Source: Paenibacillus athensensis (GTDB taxonomy: Bacteria; Bacillota; Bacilli; Paenibacillales; NBRC-103111). Taken from it: a stretch of DNA of 64,000 bases. Below are positions 8,668 to 17,343 of this stretch, piece by piece (position 1 is the stretch's first letter; every line of letters begins with the position of its first letter). The notes below the pieces were generated by a model. The model was given only the letters and a program-made list of their open reading frames with translations. It had not been told where the DNA came from and ran no database searches. A program made the translations under genes and the position numbers. Where the stretch lies: the NCBI RefSeq assembly GCF_004514475.2, contig NZ_MYFO02000003.1, forward strand, positions 124,001 to 188,000, given 5' to 3'.

Positions 8668-9510
8668 TTGATTCATAAAAAATACATCATCGCCGCAGCG
8701 CTTGGCCTGGGAAGCCTGCTGGCATCAAGCGGCGCCGCTGCTGAGGGCGGCGCCAATGCGCTGCTTAATGCGTCGTTCGAGGAGCGCGGGGCGCAAGGCC
8801 CCGCGGCGTGGACGACGACGGCTTGGGATGCTTCGCCGGGCAGCGCCGACTTTGCGCTGGAAACGGAAGCGGCGGCCTGCCATTCGGGCGCAAGCTGCGC
8901 CAAGCTGACGAATGTGAAGGACAATGACGCCCGTTACGTCCAGGAGGTGCCGGTCGCTGCGAACGCGATGTACAAGCTGTCCGCCTGGATCAAGGCGCAG
9001 GGAGTCGGCACCGGCCATAAGGGCGCAAGCTTGTCCGTCGAAGGCAAGACAGTCACCACCTCAGACGTAGCCGGCTCCGACGACGGCTGGCATTACGTTG
9101 AAATGTATGCGATTACACGTGAGCAGGCGACCACGCTTCGCCTGACGCTGGGTCTGGGCGGCTACGGGCAGCTGAGCACAGGCGCGGCCTGGTTCGACGA
9201 CGCAGCCGTCGAGCCGGTGTCGGCTGTTCCGCCGGGGGCGACCGTCGTTTACCTGCCGGACGATCCGCCACCCGCCGCCAATGCCGCCGGTCTTCCGCAG
9301 CCGCCGAACGCTGCGGCCAGCGCGGGGAGCAGCGGCTGGCATCCGCTTTCGCGAGGGCCGCGGACCGGCCTGTGGGTCGGCTTGAGTGCGCTGCTTGCCG
9401 TCCTTGCCGGAATGGCGCTCGCCTACCGCCGATTGGCTTCGGTCGGCGCGCAGCCGCCGCGCCGTATGCCTGGGAAGGGGGGGCGCCCGCATGGCCAACC
9501 GCAACGATAA
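8668..9510 (+). CDS. Secreted, membrane-anchored lectin-like (CBM4/9-type) protein
   Basis: 280 residues from a TTG start with the SD GGGGAGAAG; the longer upstream frame has no SD. A signal peptide (about 1-29, ending in an Ala-rich 'SGAAAEG') is followed by a jelly-roll domain (about 33-188) with the CBM4/9 pattern 'NASFEERGAQGPAAW ... YVQEVPVAANAMYKLSAWIKA ... GWHYVEMY'. A Pro/Ala-rich linker and one C-terminal helix (about 232-254) with a basic tail complete it, so the jelly roll should sit outside the membrane. The gene overlaps the acyltransferase gene by 20 bp, which suggests coupled translation and a shared role in surface polysaccharide. Ligand unknown. Confidence 0.75.
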   Translation: MIHKKYIIAAALGLGSLLASSGAAAEGGANALLNASFEERGAQGPAAWTTTAWDASPGSADFALETEAAACHSGASCAKLTNVKDNDARYVQEVPVAANAMYKLSAWIKAQGVGTGHKGASLSVEGKTVTTSDVAGSDDGWHYVEMYAITREQATTLRLTLGLGGYGQLSTGAAWFDDAAVEPVSAVPPGATVVYLPDDPPPAANAAGLPQPPNAAASAGSSGWHPLSRGPRTGLWVGLSALLAVLAGMALAYRRLASVGAQPPRRMPGKGGRPHGQPQR

Positions 9511-10717
9511 ACATCCGCTGCACGTTGACAGCATGGACGGCTTGCGCGGTCTGGCGATTTTGCTCGTGATGCTGTTTCATGTCTGGGAGCTGAGCTGGCT
9601 CCATCATGGCTTCCCGTTGTTCGGATACGCGGTCAATCTGGATTTTATCCCCATCGCGGGGACGCTGGGCGTCGAGCTGTTCTTCTTTATCAGCGCGTTT
9701 TGTCTGTTTGCTCCGGCTGTGAATGCGCATCTGGAGGGCAAGCCGCAAAAGCCGCTTCGCCATTATGTCTACCGGCGGGCGATCAAAATTTTACCCTCCT
9801 ACTGGCTGATGATGCTGGTCATGCTGTTGTTGGTGCCACATGATTTTCCCGCCGGTCAGGGATTCAAGCATATCGCGACGCACCTGCTGTTCGTGCACAA
9901 CTGGTTTCATGATACGAAAAATTCGATTGTTGGCGTCTTTTGGTCACTGGGCGTCGAGGTGCAATTCTATGTGCTGTTTCCGCTTGCAGCTTGGGCGTTT
10001 TTGCGCAAGCCGCTGCTGACTTATGCGGGGCTGTGCCTGATTGCCGCCGGCTACCGTTACGGTGTGGAGCGATATAAGTTCGACGATTTGCTGTTTTATT
10101 TGAACGAATTGCCGGGCTATCTGGATGTATTCGCAAACGGCATGCTGGCTGCCTATGCGCTGGTATGGGCTGTAAAAAAGCTGCCGCACCTACGCCGTCT
10201 GCAGGCGTGGATGACCGCAGCGGCGGCACTGGCAGCCGTCGTGCTGCTGTACATGTTCCAGTGGCTGTACGATATTCGCTACGATGTGAACGGGGTTGCC
10301 GTCTGGCAAAGCCACAACCGCTTTTTCCTCGGCGTGCTGCTGACGGTCATAGCGCTCGGCTCCCATTTTGCCTGGAAGCGCTGGACCGGAATCGTGGCCA
10401 ATCCGTTTTTCGTATTTCTGTCGGTCATTTCGTATAATTTGTACTTGTGGCATCAATGGATCGCCCGCGAGCTGGTCAAGCTCGGCTTCCCGGCGTCGCG
10501 CATAGCCGACCCGCATCAGGATACCGTCTGGCAGCTGTCATTTACGGCGCTGTCGTTGGGGACGGCCATTGCCGTTGCGGCGCTGATCACGTACGCTTTT
10601 GAGCGGCCGCTGCTCAAATACGGCGTTCGCGGCGCGTTGATCAAGCTGGGGCAGAAGACGGGGCGCTGGCGCGGAGGCGGTGTGCAGCAGCCAAAGCCGG
10701 GCGCGCGCGAGGTGTAA
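9491..10717 (+). CDS. Acyltransferase 3 family membrane protein (OafA/YrhL type)
   Basis: 408 residues with about ten membrane helices. Family marks: 'MDGLRGLAILLVMLFHVWEL', with the conserved His after helix 1; 'LGVELFFFISAFCLF' (the normal GVxxFFxxSGF with Ala for Gly); 'RRAIKILPSYW'; and 'FWSLGVEVQFYVLFPL'. These enzymes O-acylate sugars of surface polysaccharides from acyl-CoA. The ATG at 9491 was chosen by its purine-rich SD and the family N-terminus; a longer frame to 9386 is not supported. It is the middle gene of an operon with the lectin-like protein and a TIM-barrel isomerase. Confidence 0.9.
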   Translation: MANRNDKHPLHVDSMDGLRGLAILLVMLFHVWELSWLHHGFPLFGYAVNLDFIPIAGTLGVELFFFISAFCLFAPAVNAHLEGKPQKPLRHYVYRRAIKILPSYWLMMLVMLLLVPHDFPAGQGFKHIATHLLFVHNWFHDTKNSIVGVFWSLGVEVQFYVLFPLAAWAFLRKPLLTYAGLCLIAAGYRYGVERYKFDDLLFYLNELPGYLDVFANGMLAAYALVWAVKKLPHLRRLQAWMTAAAALAAVVLLYMFQWLYDIRYDVNGVAVWQSHNRFFLGVLLTVIALGSHFAWKRWTGIVANPFFVFLSVISYNLYLWHQWIARELVKLGFPASRIADPHQDTVWQLSFTALSLGTAIAVAALITYAFERPLLKYGVRGALIKLGQKTGRWRGGGVQQPKPGAREV

Positions 10718-10791
10718 CGGCGAGCTGGCTGCAGCCGGCAGGAGCAGACAATAAGCATGAAGCAGGCAATCAGTAGAGAGGGGCTTTCACT

Positions 10792-11550
10792 ATGAAAATG
10801 TCGGTTTGCGTCGATGCCGTTTACCGTGACGGCGCGTTCGCGGAAGGGGTTCGACGGGCGTTGCGCGCCGGATTTACAGCCGTGGAAATCTGGGGCTGGT
10901 GGGACAAGGATCTGGAGGCGGCCGAGCAGGCGCTCAAGGAAACGGGCATAGAGCTTTATGCGATGTGCACCCGCATGATCAGTCTGGTGGATGAACGCCA
11001 GCGCGGCGCTTATCTGGACGGGCTGGTCGAATCGATTGCCGTTGCGGGCCGCTTGGGCTGCCGGAGGCTGGTGACGCAGGTCGGCCAGGAGCTGGAGGGC
11101 GTGCCGCGCGAGCGCCAGCGGGAATCGCTTGTCGCCGGTTTACGCGCTTGCGCGCCGCTGCTTGCGCTTCACGGCATGATCTTGCTGGTGGAGCCGCTTA
11201 ATACGCGCGTCGACCATCCCGGTTATTTCCTGGCGGCGGCCGACGAGGCTTTCGCCGTGCTGAATGAAGTTGGCAGCGAGCAGGTTAAGCTCGTGTACGA
11301 CATTTATCATCAGCAGGTTACCGAAGGGAATATTTTGTCAACGATGGAGCAGAATCTGTCCGCGATCGGGCATGTGCATGCGGCGGGTTGCCCCGGTCGC
11401 GGCGAGCTGGATACAGGGGAGCTGGATTATATCCGCATATTCCGCGCGCTGGCGGCTATGGGCTATGAAGGCGCGGTGGGACTGGAATATTTTCCGGCGG
11501 GCGATCCGGATGCGGGCCTGGAAAGATTGCAGGCTCTGTTAGGACGCTAG
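10792..11550 (+). CDS. Hydroxypyruvate isomerase-like sugar isomerase (AP endonuclease 2 TIM barrel)
   Basis: 252 residues, full length for the Hyi family. It has the family metal-site motifs: Glu in 'LLVEPLNTRVDHPGYFL', Asp/His in 'LVYDIYHQQVTEGN', His in 'HVHAAGCPGRGE' and Glu in 'GLEYFP'. Such enzymes interconvert keto- and aldo-forms of small sugars, using a divalent metal, in the cytoplasm. The true substrate cannot be read from sequence; 2-oxo-sugar isomerases in this fold are diverse. It is the third gene of the operon, 74 bp after the acyltransferase gene, with the SD GAGAGGGG, and is ended by the hairpin at 11665. Confidence 0.8.
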   Translation: MKMSVCVDAVYRDGAFAEGVRRALRAGFTAVEIWGWWDKDLEAAEQALKETGIELYAMCTRMISLVDERQRGAYLDGLVESIAVAGRLGCRRLVTQVGQELEGVPRERQRESLVAGLRACAPLLALHGMILLVEPLNTRVDHPGYFLAAADEAFAVLNEVGSEQVKLVYDIYHQQVTEGNILSTMEQNLSAIGHVHAAGCPGRGELDTGELDYIRIFRALAAMGYEGAVGLEYFPAGDPDAGLERLQALLGR

Positions 11551-11664
11551 CGTGAGCGCGGCCGGACGGAGCGGGTAACCGTTGTCGTGCCGCCGCCGGA
11601 GTGTCAGGGCCGAAGAGATTTGTAGCCGACTGCAAGCCGCATATCCAGTCAGGATGCGGAGCTT

Positions 11665-11690
11665 GGGGCCTGGCGGCAGGTCTCTTTTTT
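11665..11690 (+). terminator. Rho-independent terminator after the isomerase gene
   Basis: Eight-pair stem GGGGCCTG/CAGGTCTC (two G-U pairs), loop GCGG, then six T (11685-11690). Confidence 0.7.
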
Positions 11691-11834
11691 GCTTGGCAGC
11701 GGGCTGTGAGTTGTTTATGATAGACATAGAGCTAAGGGCGCAGAAATCTAACGACTTCGAGTCCAATAAAGGGACTTTTTTCATGGTGATATACAGATGA
11801 TTAGGCAAAAAATGTCGGAAATCAGGAGGATTTG

Positions 11835-14225
11835 ATGAAACGCGTTTCTTTTATGCAACGTCGGCTGTCGCAGCTGCTCGTAGGGCTGCTTGTGCTCGTG
11901 GGGCTGCTGGCCGGAACGGCCGTTATGCCCAATCAGGCGCAGGCGAGTCTGGGCGCGGGCGATTATTTGCCTCATGCCGATAAAGGCTCGATCGTCCGCT
12001 TCGGCGGCAAGGACTGGATTCTCGTCGATCCGGCGCAGCGCAAGCTGCTGCTGAAGGGAGTAACCGGGGAGACCTACTTTTGGGGGTATACGTATCAGTT
12101 TAACAGCTACTCCAGCTCCATGAACTCAACCTACCGTTACTTGAACTATGACCAGACGCGGGATGGCGATTCGACCTTCTACGCTTCGTTAGGGAACGAG
12201 AAGAACTGGATTGAGCCGCATAGCTTCGATGTGACGACGGACGCGGACGAGGCGCTGCCGCTGTACGAAGGAGCCGCTACGATTACGGAGAAGGTCGGAC
12301 TGCTGACCTACGACGATTACCAGACCTACAGCGCGGACGCTCAGCTTGATCTCGGCTCGTGGCCAAGCTGGTATCTGCTGACGCCGCACCGGATCGACGG
12401 GTCGACCATCGGTGTATATTACGTGAGCGGTGGAAGTCTGAATGTGATGCCGGAAGCCACACTTGTCAATTATTATTTTAATATGCGGCCGGTCGTTTAT
12501 TTGCAGGATAACGTTTATATTGCCGGAGGGGACGGTACGTCGGGCAATCCTTATACGTTGGGACGAATGGGCATGACGCTGAGCGTCACGGGGCAGACGA
12601 CGGGGCCGGTGACGGTAACGTTGAATTACCCGCCGCAGAGTACGAACCGGCAGTACAAGATCGGCGAATCCGGGGCTTATACCACTTATTCGGCGCCTTT
12701 TGAGCTGACGGCGAACGCGAAGATTTACGTCACGTATGACGATCAGGGAGCGGAGCAAGCGAGCTTTGACGTTACCAATATCCTTGCGCCCAGTATTTCG
12801 CAGCCGCTGCTGGACGTATCGACTTCCACGCCTGCCCGGTCGGTCACGGTCTCGATCACCTGTCCGGGCAATCCGGCCATTTGCGAATACCGGATCGACG
12901 CCGGCTCCACAGGCGTCTGGCAGCCGTATACGGGGCCGCTCACCCTGGAGGAGAATGCGCAGGTATATGCGCGCGGGGGCGACGGTAACGGCGTATATTC
13001 GCCGGAGAATAGCGTGAGTGTGAGCAATATTGATCGCACGCCGCCTTTGCCTCCGGCCGTGACAGCCAATACGTCGGCTGCCGCCACAGAGGTGCTGGTG
13101 GAGCTGATGCCGGCCAACGACGCCGTATTGACGGAGTATCGGCTTGGCGCAGATGATTGGCAGCCGTATACGGGGCTGATCGAGCTAACGGCCAACACAA
13201 CGGTGTATGGCCGCTCTACCGATGCTGCGGGCAACGTTTCGACCGAATCTTCGTATACGGTAACGAATATCGACCGCGTGCCTCCGGTCATTCAGGGCAT
13301 ATCCGACGGCATGAGCTATACGACCAAGGTATATCCGTTCTCGGTGGATAACGATCTGGCTGCTGTGGCCTTGTGGCGCAATGAAACGGCTGTGTCGGGC
13401 TACAGCCTGGGCACGCCGGTCAGCGATCCCGGCACATATCGGTTGCTTGTCACCGATCTGGCGGGCAATACAGCCGAGCTCGTGTTCACGATCCTGCCGC
13501 CGCCGCTGGAGGGCGGCACGCTGGCTTCGCTGGAGGCCGGTACGGCTGCCGACGCGCTGACGGGCTTGTCGGAGCAGACGCCGGGCGCATTCGCTCTGGT
13601 GGTGGGCGACGATGTGCAGCGGGTATATGTTCGTCCGGCGGCTTCGGGCGTTGGCGGCTATCTGTTTGTGAACGGCGAGTCTGTGACCTCAGGCGATACG
13701 GCCGAGGTGGCGCTGACCGGAACGACGACGACGATTGAAATTTCCGTCTTGTCGGCTGACGAACAGCATTCCGCCACCTATCAGCTGATCGTGCAAAAGG
13801 CGGTGCGTCCGCAGCTGCTGTCCGCGTCGACGAATTACAGCGGCACGCTGCTGCTGGTTACGCTGGATCGCGAGGTCCAACCTTCGTGGGAAGCGGGTAA
13901 GCTGCACGTTTCGGGCGGCCGCACCGTCACTGCCGTAGCGCTGGACGCAGCGAACGGACGCTGGCAGCTGACGCTTGACGGGCCGGTAGCGGCGGGTGAA
14001 CCGGTCACGCTGACGATGGATGCCGATGCTGTCCGCAGTACAGAAGGGGCCGGCAATGCAGCGGTATCCTCTTTGACCGTCACCAATCAGACGATTGGCG
14101 CCGGAGCTGGAGGCAGCATCAGCCTGGAGCAGCTGTTCCAGCAGTCGGGACAAAGCGGTTGGACGCGGGAGCAGGCTGTGGAGCTGCTGTCGCTGATCGG
14201 GCCGAGGTTTGTCGGAGGACGTTAA
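11835..14225 (+). CDS. Large secreted Ig-like repeat protein
   Basis: 796 residues from the ATG at 11835, with SD AGGAGG five bases before it; a TTG at 11832 is the alternative. Signal peptide about 1-37 ending at 'NQAQA'. Residues about 45-235 form a DUF6273-like domain ('IVRFGGKDWILVDPAQRKLLLK ... YLLTPHR ... RPVVYL'). Chitobiase-C-like sandwich units ending 'TNID/SNID' follow (about 240-490). Residues about 555-650 resemble the cadherin-like beta-sandwich domain. The last 35 residues are a short helical tail. No catalytic motif is visible. Its repeats resemble those of the gene at the left edge. It is monocistronic, between terminators, and probably displayed on or released from the cell surface. 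Confidence 0.8.
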   Translation: MKRVSFMQRRLSQLLVGLLVLVGLLAGTAVMPNQAQASLGAGDYLPHADKGSIVRFGGKDWILVDPAQRKLLLKGVTGETYFWGYTYQFNSYSSSMNSTYRYLNYDQTRDGDSTFYASLGNEKNWIEPHSFDVTTDADEALPLYEGAATITEKVGLLTYDDYQTYSADAQLDLGSWPSWYLLTPHRIDGSTIGVYYVSGGSLNVMPEATLVNYYFNMRPVVYLQDNVYIAGGDGTSGNPYTLGRMGMTLSVTGQTTGPVTVTLNYPPQSTNRQYKIGESGAYTTYSAPFELTANAKIYVTYDDQGAEQASFDVTNILAPSISQPLLDVSTSTPARSVTVSITCPGNPAICEYRIDAGSTGVWQPYTGPLTLEENAQVYARGGDGNGVYSPENSVSVSNIDRTPPLPPAVTANTSAAATEVLVELMPANDAVLTEYRLGADDWQPYTGLIELTANTTVYGRSTDAAGNVSTESSYTVTNIDRVPPVIQGISDGMSYTTKVYPFSVDNDLAAVALWRNETAVSGYSLGTPVSDPGTYRLLVTDLAGNTAELVFTILPPPLEGGTLASLEAGTAADALTGLSEQTPGAFALVVGDDVQRVYVRPAASGVGGYLFVNGESVTSGDTAEVALTGTTTTIEISVLSADEQHSATYQLIVQKAVRPQLLSASTNYSGTLLLVTLDREVQPSWEAGKLHVSGGRTVTAVALDAANGRWQLTLDGPVAAGEPVTLTMDADAVRSTEGAGNAAVSSLTVTNQTIGAGAGGSISLEQLFQQSGQSGWTREQAVELLSLIGPRFVGGR

Positions 14226-14351
14226 GATCGGCCAGGAGATGACCGGCAAGCCGCCCGGCAGGGGCGGACCGCAACGAGCGCGCGACGAGGGGCGATGGCC
14301 GGCAAGGCGACGCTGCCGGAGCGAGCAACGTCAGTAAACGCATAGGAAACA

Positions 14352-14381
14352 AAGCCGGGGGTGTATGCCAGCCGGCTTTTT
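14352..14381 (+). terminator. Rho-independent terminator
   Basis: AAGCCGG (14352-14358) pairs with CCGGCTT (14372-14378), followed by a T-run. It separates the Ig-like protein gene from the hybrid kinase gene. Confidence 0.7.
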
Positions 14382-14492
14382 CTGCTATGGAGGAGAGCGC
14401 TGCCCTCCCGTCCATTTTTGCCGCGAAAAAGGAATTGCCCGTCTTTCTTCGAATTAATACAACGAAGGGTGTAGAGCGGAGGTAGGACGAAG

Positions 14493-17276
14493 ATGAAATT
14501 CAAAACCAAGCTGATTGCTGGCTTCGGCACGATTCTGCTGTTGATTGCGCTGACGGCGCTCCTTGTTTTTGGGCTGCTGGCCGATTTGAAGACCAGTATG
14601 CATGTGATCGTCAATGACAGCTATGCCGGCGTGAAGCTGGCCAGCTCGCTGCGCAGCGAGCTGAACAATATGAGCCGCGAGGCTGTCGCCTACTTGCTGG
14701 AGCGAGACCCGGCTTTGCTCGATGAGCATGTGCAGGAAATGGAACGGAGCAAGGTGCTGATTGGCGAGAATTGGAACCAGCTGAACAGCTTGGGGAGCAG
14801 TCCGGCCGACAGTGCGTTGATCGCTCGGATCAGCAGCGCGTATACCGGCTATGTCAACACCTTGCCTCCCTTGATGGAGCTGAAAACAAAGGGCCGGCAA
14901 GAGGAAGCGATCACGTTTTATTACGACGTGGTCGAGAAGCGGAGAGCCGAGCTGTTCGAGGCGCTGAAGGATTTTAATGCCGTCTATGATGCCCAAATCG
15001 ATCAGGCGCAGCTGGAGTCCAACCGGACCTATGCCGTGACGGTGGGCCTTCTGGCCGCGCTGCTGGGACTTTTGCTGCTCGGCGGCGCGGCCATTGCCTA
15101 CGGCGTGCTGCGCAGTACCACGGGCAGCCTGAGGCGCGTTACAGCCGCCATGAGCGGCATTTCGTTTCGCGATGTTGTCCATATTCCGCGTATTCCGGTA
15201 GGGACATACGACGAAATTGGCCGCATCGCCGAAGCGTTCAACCAGATGGCCGGGGCGCTGGAGGAGCACACCGAGCATCTTCGCACGTATCAGACGATGC
15301 TGGAGCAGCAGCATGCCCGCAAATCCCGAACGGCCGATATGCTGGCTCATCTTCAGGGAGTCCATGATATCGAGCGGATGGCGGAGCTGTTCGTGAACGA
15401 GATGACGCCGCTGCTTGGCGCGGGCTACAGCGCATTTTACTGGAGTGATCCGGAAGAAGCGGGGCCGCGCCGGCTGGCCCGTGTGGCCTGCTTTGCGGGA
15501 GAGGATGGGCTGGAGCCGGGCCGCAAGCTTGTAGCTTGGGGCGAAGGGCTGGTCGGCCAATGCGCCAAAACCAACCGGCAGCTCCTGCTGGACGACGTGC
15601 CGGAGGATTTTATCCGCATCCGCTCCGGTCTGGGAGAAGCGCTCCCGCGCCATTTGCTGTTTGTTCCGGTCACGTATGAAGGCAGGGTGGTCGGGGTGCT
15701 GGAGACGGCCTCGTTTCAGCCGTTCCCGGTGTCGGGGCTGCTGCTGCTGGAGGAAATCAACGTGTTGTTCGGCGTAGCGCTCAACAGCGCGTGGGCGTAT
15801 ATGCAAAATCAGCGGCTGCTTAGCGAATCGCAAGCGATTACCGAGGAGTTGCAAGCCCAGTCCGAGGAGCTGCAGCTTCAGCAGGAGGAGCTGAGCGCGT
15901 TGAATGAGCAGCTGGAGGAGCAGTATCGCAACACCGAGATCAAGAACCGGGAGCTGGAGCTGGCGCGCAGCGACCTGGAGGACAAGAATCGTCAGGTGAT
16001 CATCCACTCGCAGTACAAAACGGAATTTCTCGCCAACGTGTCCCACGAGCTGCGCACACCGCTTAACAGCCTGCTGTTGCTGACGAATTTGCTGATTGAA
16101 AACAAGGAAAGCAATTTGTACGAGAAGCAGCTGGCGTTTTTGCGGACGATTCACGATTCCGGACAGGACCTGCTCCGCCTGATTAATGAGATTCTGGACC
16201 TGTCCAAGATAGAAGCGGGCAAAATGGACATTCTTTACGAGCCCGTGCCGCTGCTGCGCGTCAAGGAGACGCTTTTCCGCCAGTTTGAGCCGCTGACCAA
16301 GCAGAAGGGCCTGGAGCTGTATGTGGAGCTGGAGGCGGGGCCGCTGCCCGAAACGCTGATGACCGATGAAGCCAAGCTGCAGCAAATTTTAAAAAATCTG
16401 TTGTCCAACGCCGTCAAGTTTACAGAGCGCGGACAAGTCGCGCTGACGATACGCCGTGCGGCGTCGCAGGAGGTGGTGGAGGCCGGCCTAGCCCTCCCCA
16501 GCGGGATGTGGGTCGCCTTTGACGTAAGCGACACGGGCATCGGCGTGCCGCATGCGATGCAAAAAATGATTTTTGAGGCGTTCCGCCAAGCGGACGGGAC
16601 GACCAGCCGCAAATACGGCGGCACCGGCCTCGGCCTGTCAATCAGCCGCTCGCTGGCTGCCCGGTTAGGCGGCGCGGTAAGCTTGGCCAGCGAGCCCGGC
16701 CGGGGCAGCACCTTTACGCTGCTGCTGCCGCTGGCGGGCGCCCGTCAGGCGGGCGGAGCGCTCATGGAGGCCGGCTATCCGCCAGCGGCAATGAGCACTC
16801 CGCCAGGGTCGGCCACGGCCGGTCCGCCAACGGAGCTGCTGGCTGCGCAGGCAGCCGGGGTGGGCGAGCCGGGCGGCCGCGACGGTCAGACCCAGGTGCT
16901 GGCAGGCCGCGTGGTGCTGCTCGTCGATGACGACATGCGCAATATTTTTGCTTTGACCAGCGTACTGGAATCGTTCCGCATTCGCGTGCTGTTTGCCGAA
17001 AACGGCGAGGAAGCGCTGCGCCTGCTGAACGAGCAAGCGGATATCGATTTGATCCTGATGGATATCATGATGCCTAAGCTGGACGGATATGAGACCATTC
17101 GCGCGATTCGGCATGCCGACGCCGCTTACCGGCTGCTGCCGATCATCGCGCTGACGGCCAAGGCGATGAAGCATGACCGCGATCTTTGCCTGGCCGCCGG
17201 AGCCAATGACTATATCAGCAAGCCGATTCAGCTGGAACAGCTGCTGTCGCTGCTGCAGGTGTGGCTGCACCGCTAG
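14493..17276 (+). CDS. Hybrid sensor histidine kinase (HAMP-GAF-HisKA-HATPase-REC)
   Basis: 927 residues. TM1 about 8-30, a 150-residue all-helical extracellular domain (four-helix-bundle type), TM2 about 187-207, HAMP about 208-262, GAF about 290-435, a Glu/Gln-rich coiled coil (about 440-500), HisKA with H518 in 'VSHELRTPLNSLL', HATPase_c (DTGIGVP, GTGLGLSIS), an Ala/Gly-rich linker, and a C-terminal receiver with D857 in 'LILMDIMMPK'. Phosphate should pass from H518 to D857. The gene 67 bp downstream encodes a receiver-kinase protein, and the two probably form one relay. Signal and output are unknown; there is no DNA-binding partner nearby. Confidence 0.93.
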   Translation: MKFKTKLIAGFGTILLLIALTALLVFGLLADLKTSMHVIVNDSYAGVKLASSLRSELNNMSREAVAYLLERDPALLDEHVQEMERSKVLIGENWNQLNSLGSSPADSALIARISSAYTGYVNTLPPLMELKTKGRQEEAITFYYDVVEKRRAELFEALKDFNAVYDAQIDQAQLESNRTYAVTVGLLAALLGLLLLGGAAIAYGVLRSTTGSLRRVTAAMSGISFRDVVHIPRIPVGTYDEIGRIAEAFNQMAGALEEHTEHLRTYQTMLEQQHARKSRTADMLAHLQGVHDIERMAELFVNEMTPLLGAGYSAFYWSDPEEAGPRRLARVACFAGEDGLEPGRKLVAWGEGLVGQCAKTNRQLLLDDVPEDFIRIRSGLGEALPRHLLFVPVTYEGRVVGVLETASFQPFPVSGLLLLEEINVLFGVALNSAWAYMQNQRLLSESQAITEELQAQSEELQLQQEELSALNEQLEEQYRNTEIKNRELELARSDLEDKNRQVIIHSQYKTEFLANVSHELRTPLNSLLLLTNLLIENKESNLYEKQLAFLRTIHDSGQDLLRLINEILDLSKIEAGKMDILYEPVPLLRVKETLFRQFEPLTKQKGLELYVELEAGPLPETLMTDEAKLQQILKNLLSNAVKFTERGQVALTIRRAASQEVVEAGLALPSGMWVAFDVSDTGIGVPHAMQKMIFEAFRQADGTTSRKYGGTGLGLSISRSLAARLGGAVSLASEPGRGSTFTLLLPLAGARQAGGALMEAGYPPAAMSTPPGSATAGPPTELLAAQAAGVGEPGGRDGQTQVLAGRVVLLVDDDMRNIFALTSVLESFRIRVLFAENGEEALRLLNEQADIDLILMDIMMPKLDGYETIRAIRHADAAYRLLPIIALTAKAMKHDRDLCLAAGANDYISKPIQLEQLLSLLQVWLHR

Positions 17277-17343
17277 CCGACCGCTTTGTCCGCAAGGACG
17301 AAAGACAACGCTGCCGCCGCATCGGGCTGAAAGGAAGTGGGGC

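Noticed and set aside
14454-16385. Minus-strand open frame of 643 codons
   Set aside because: Antisense of the hybrid kinase; residue composition (Gln/Arg/Leu-rich) is typical of reverse-complement frames, and no SD.
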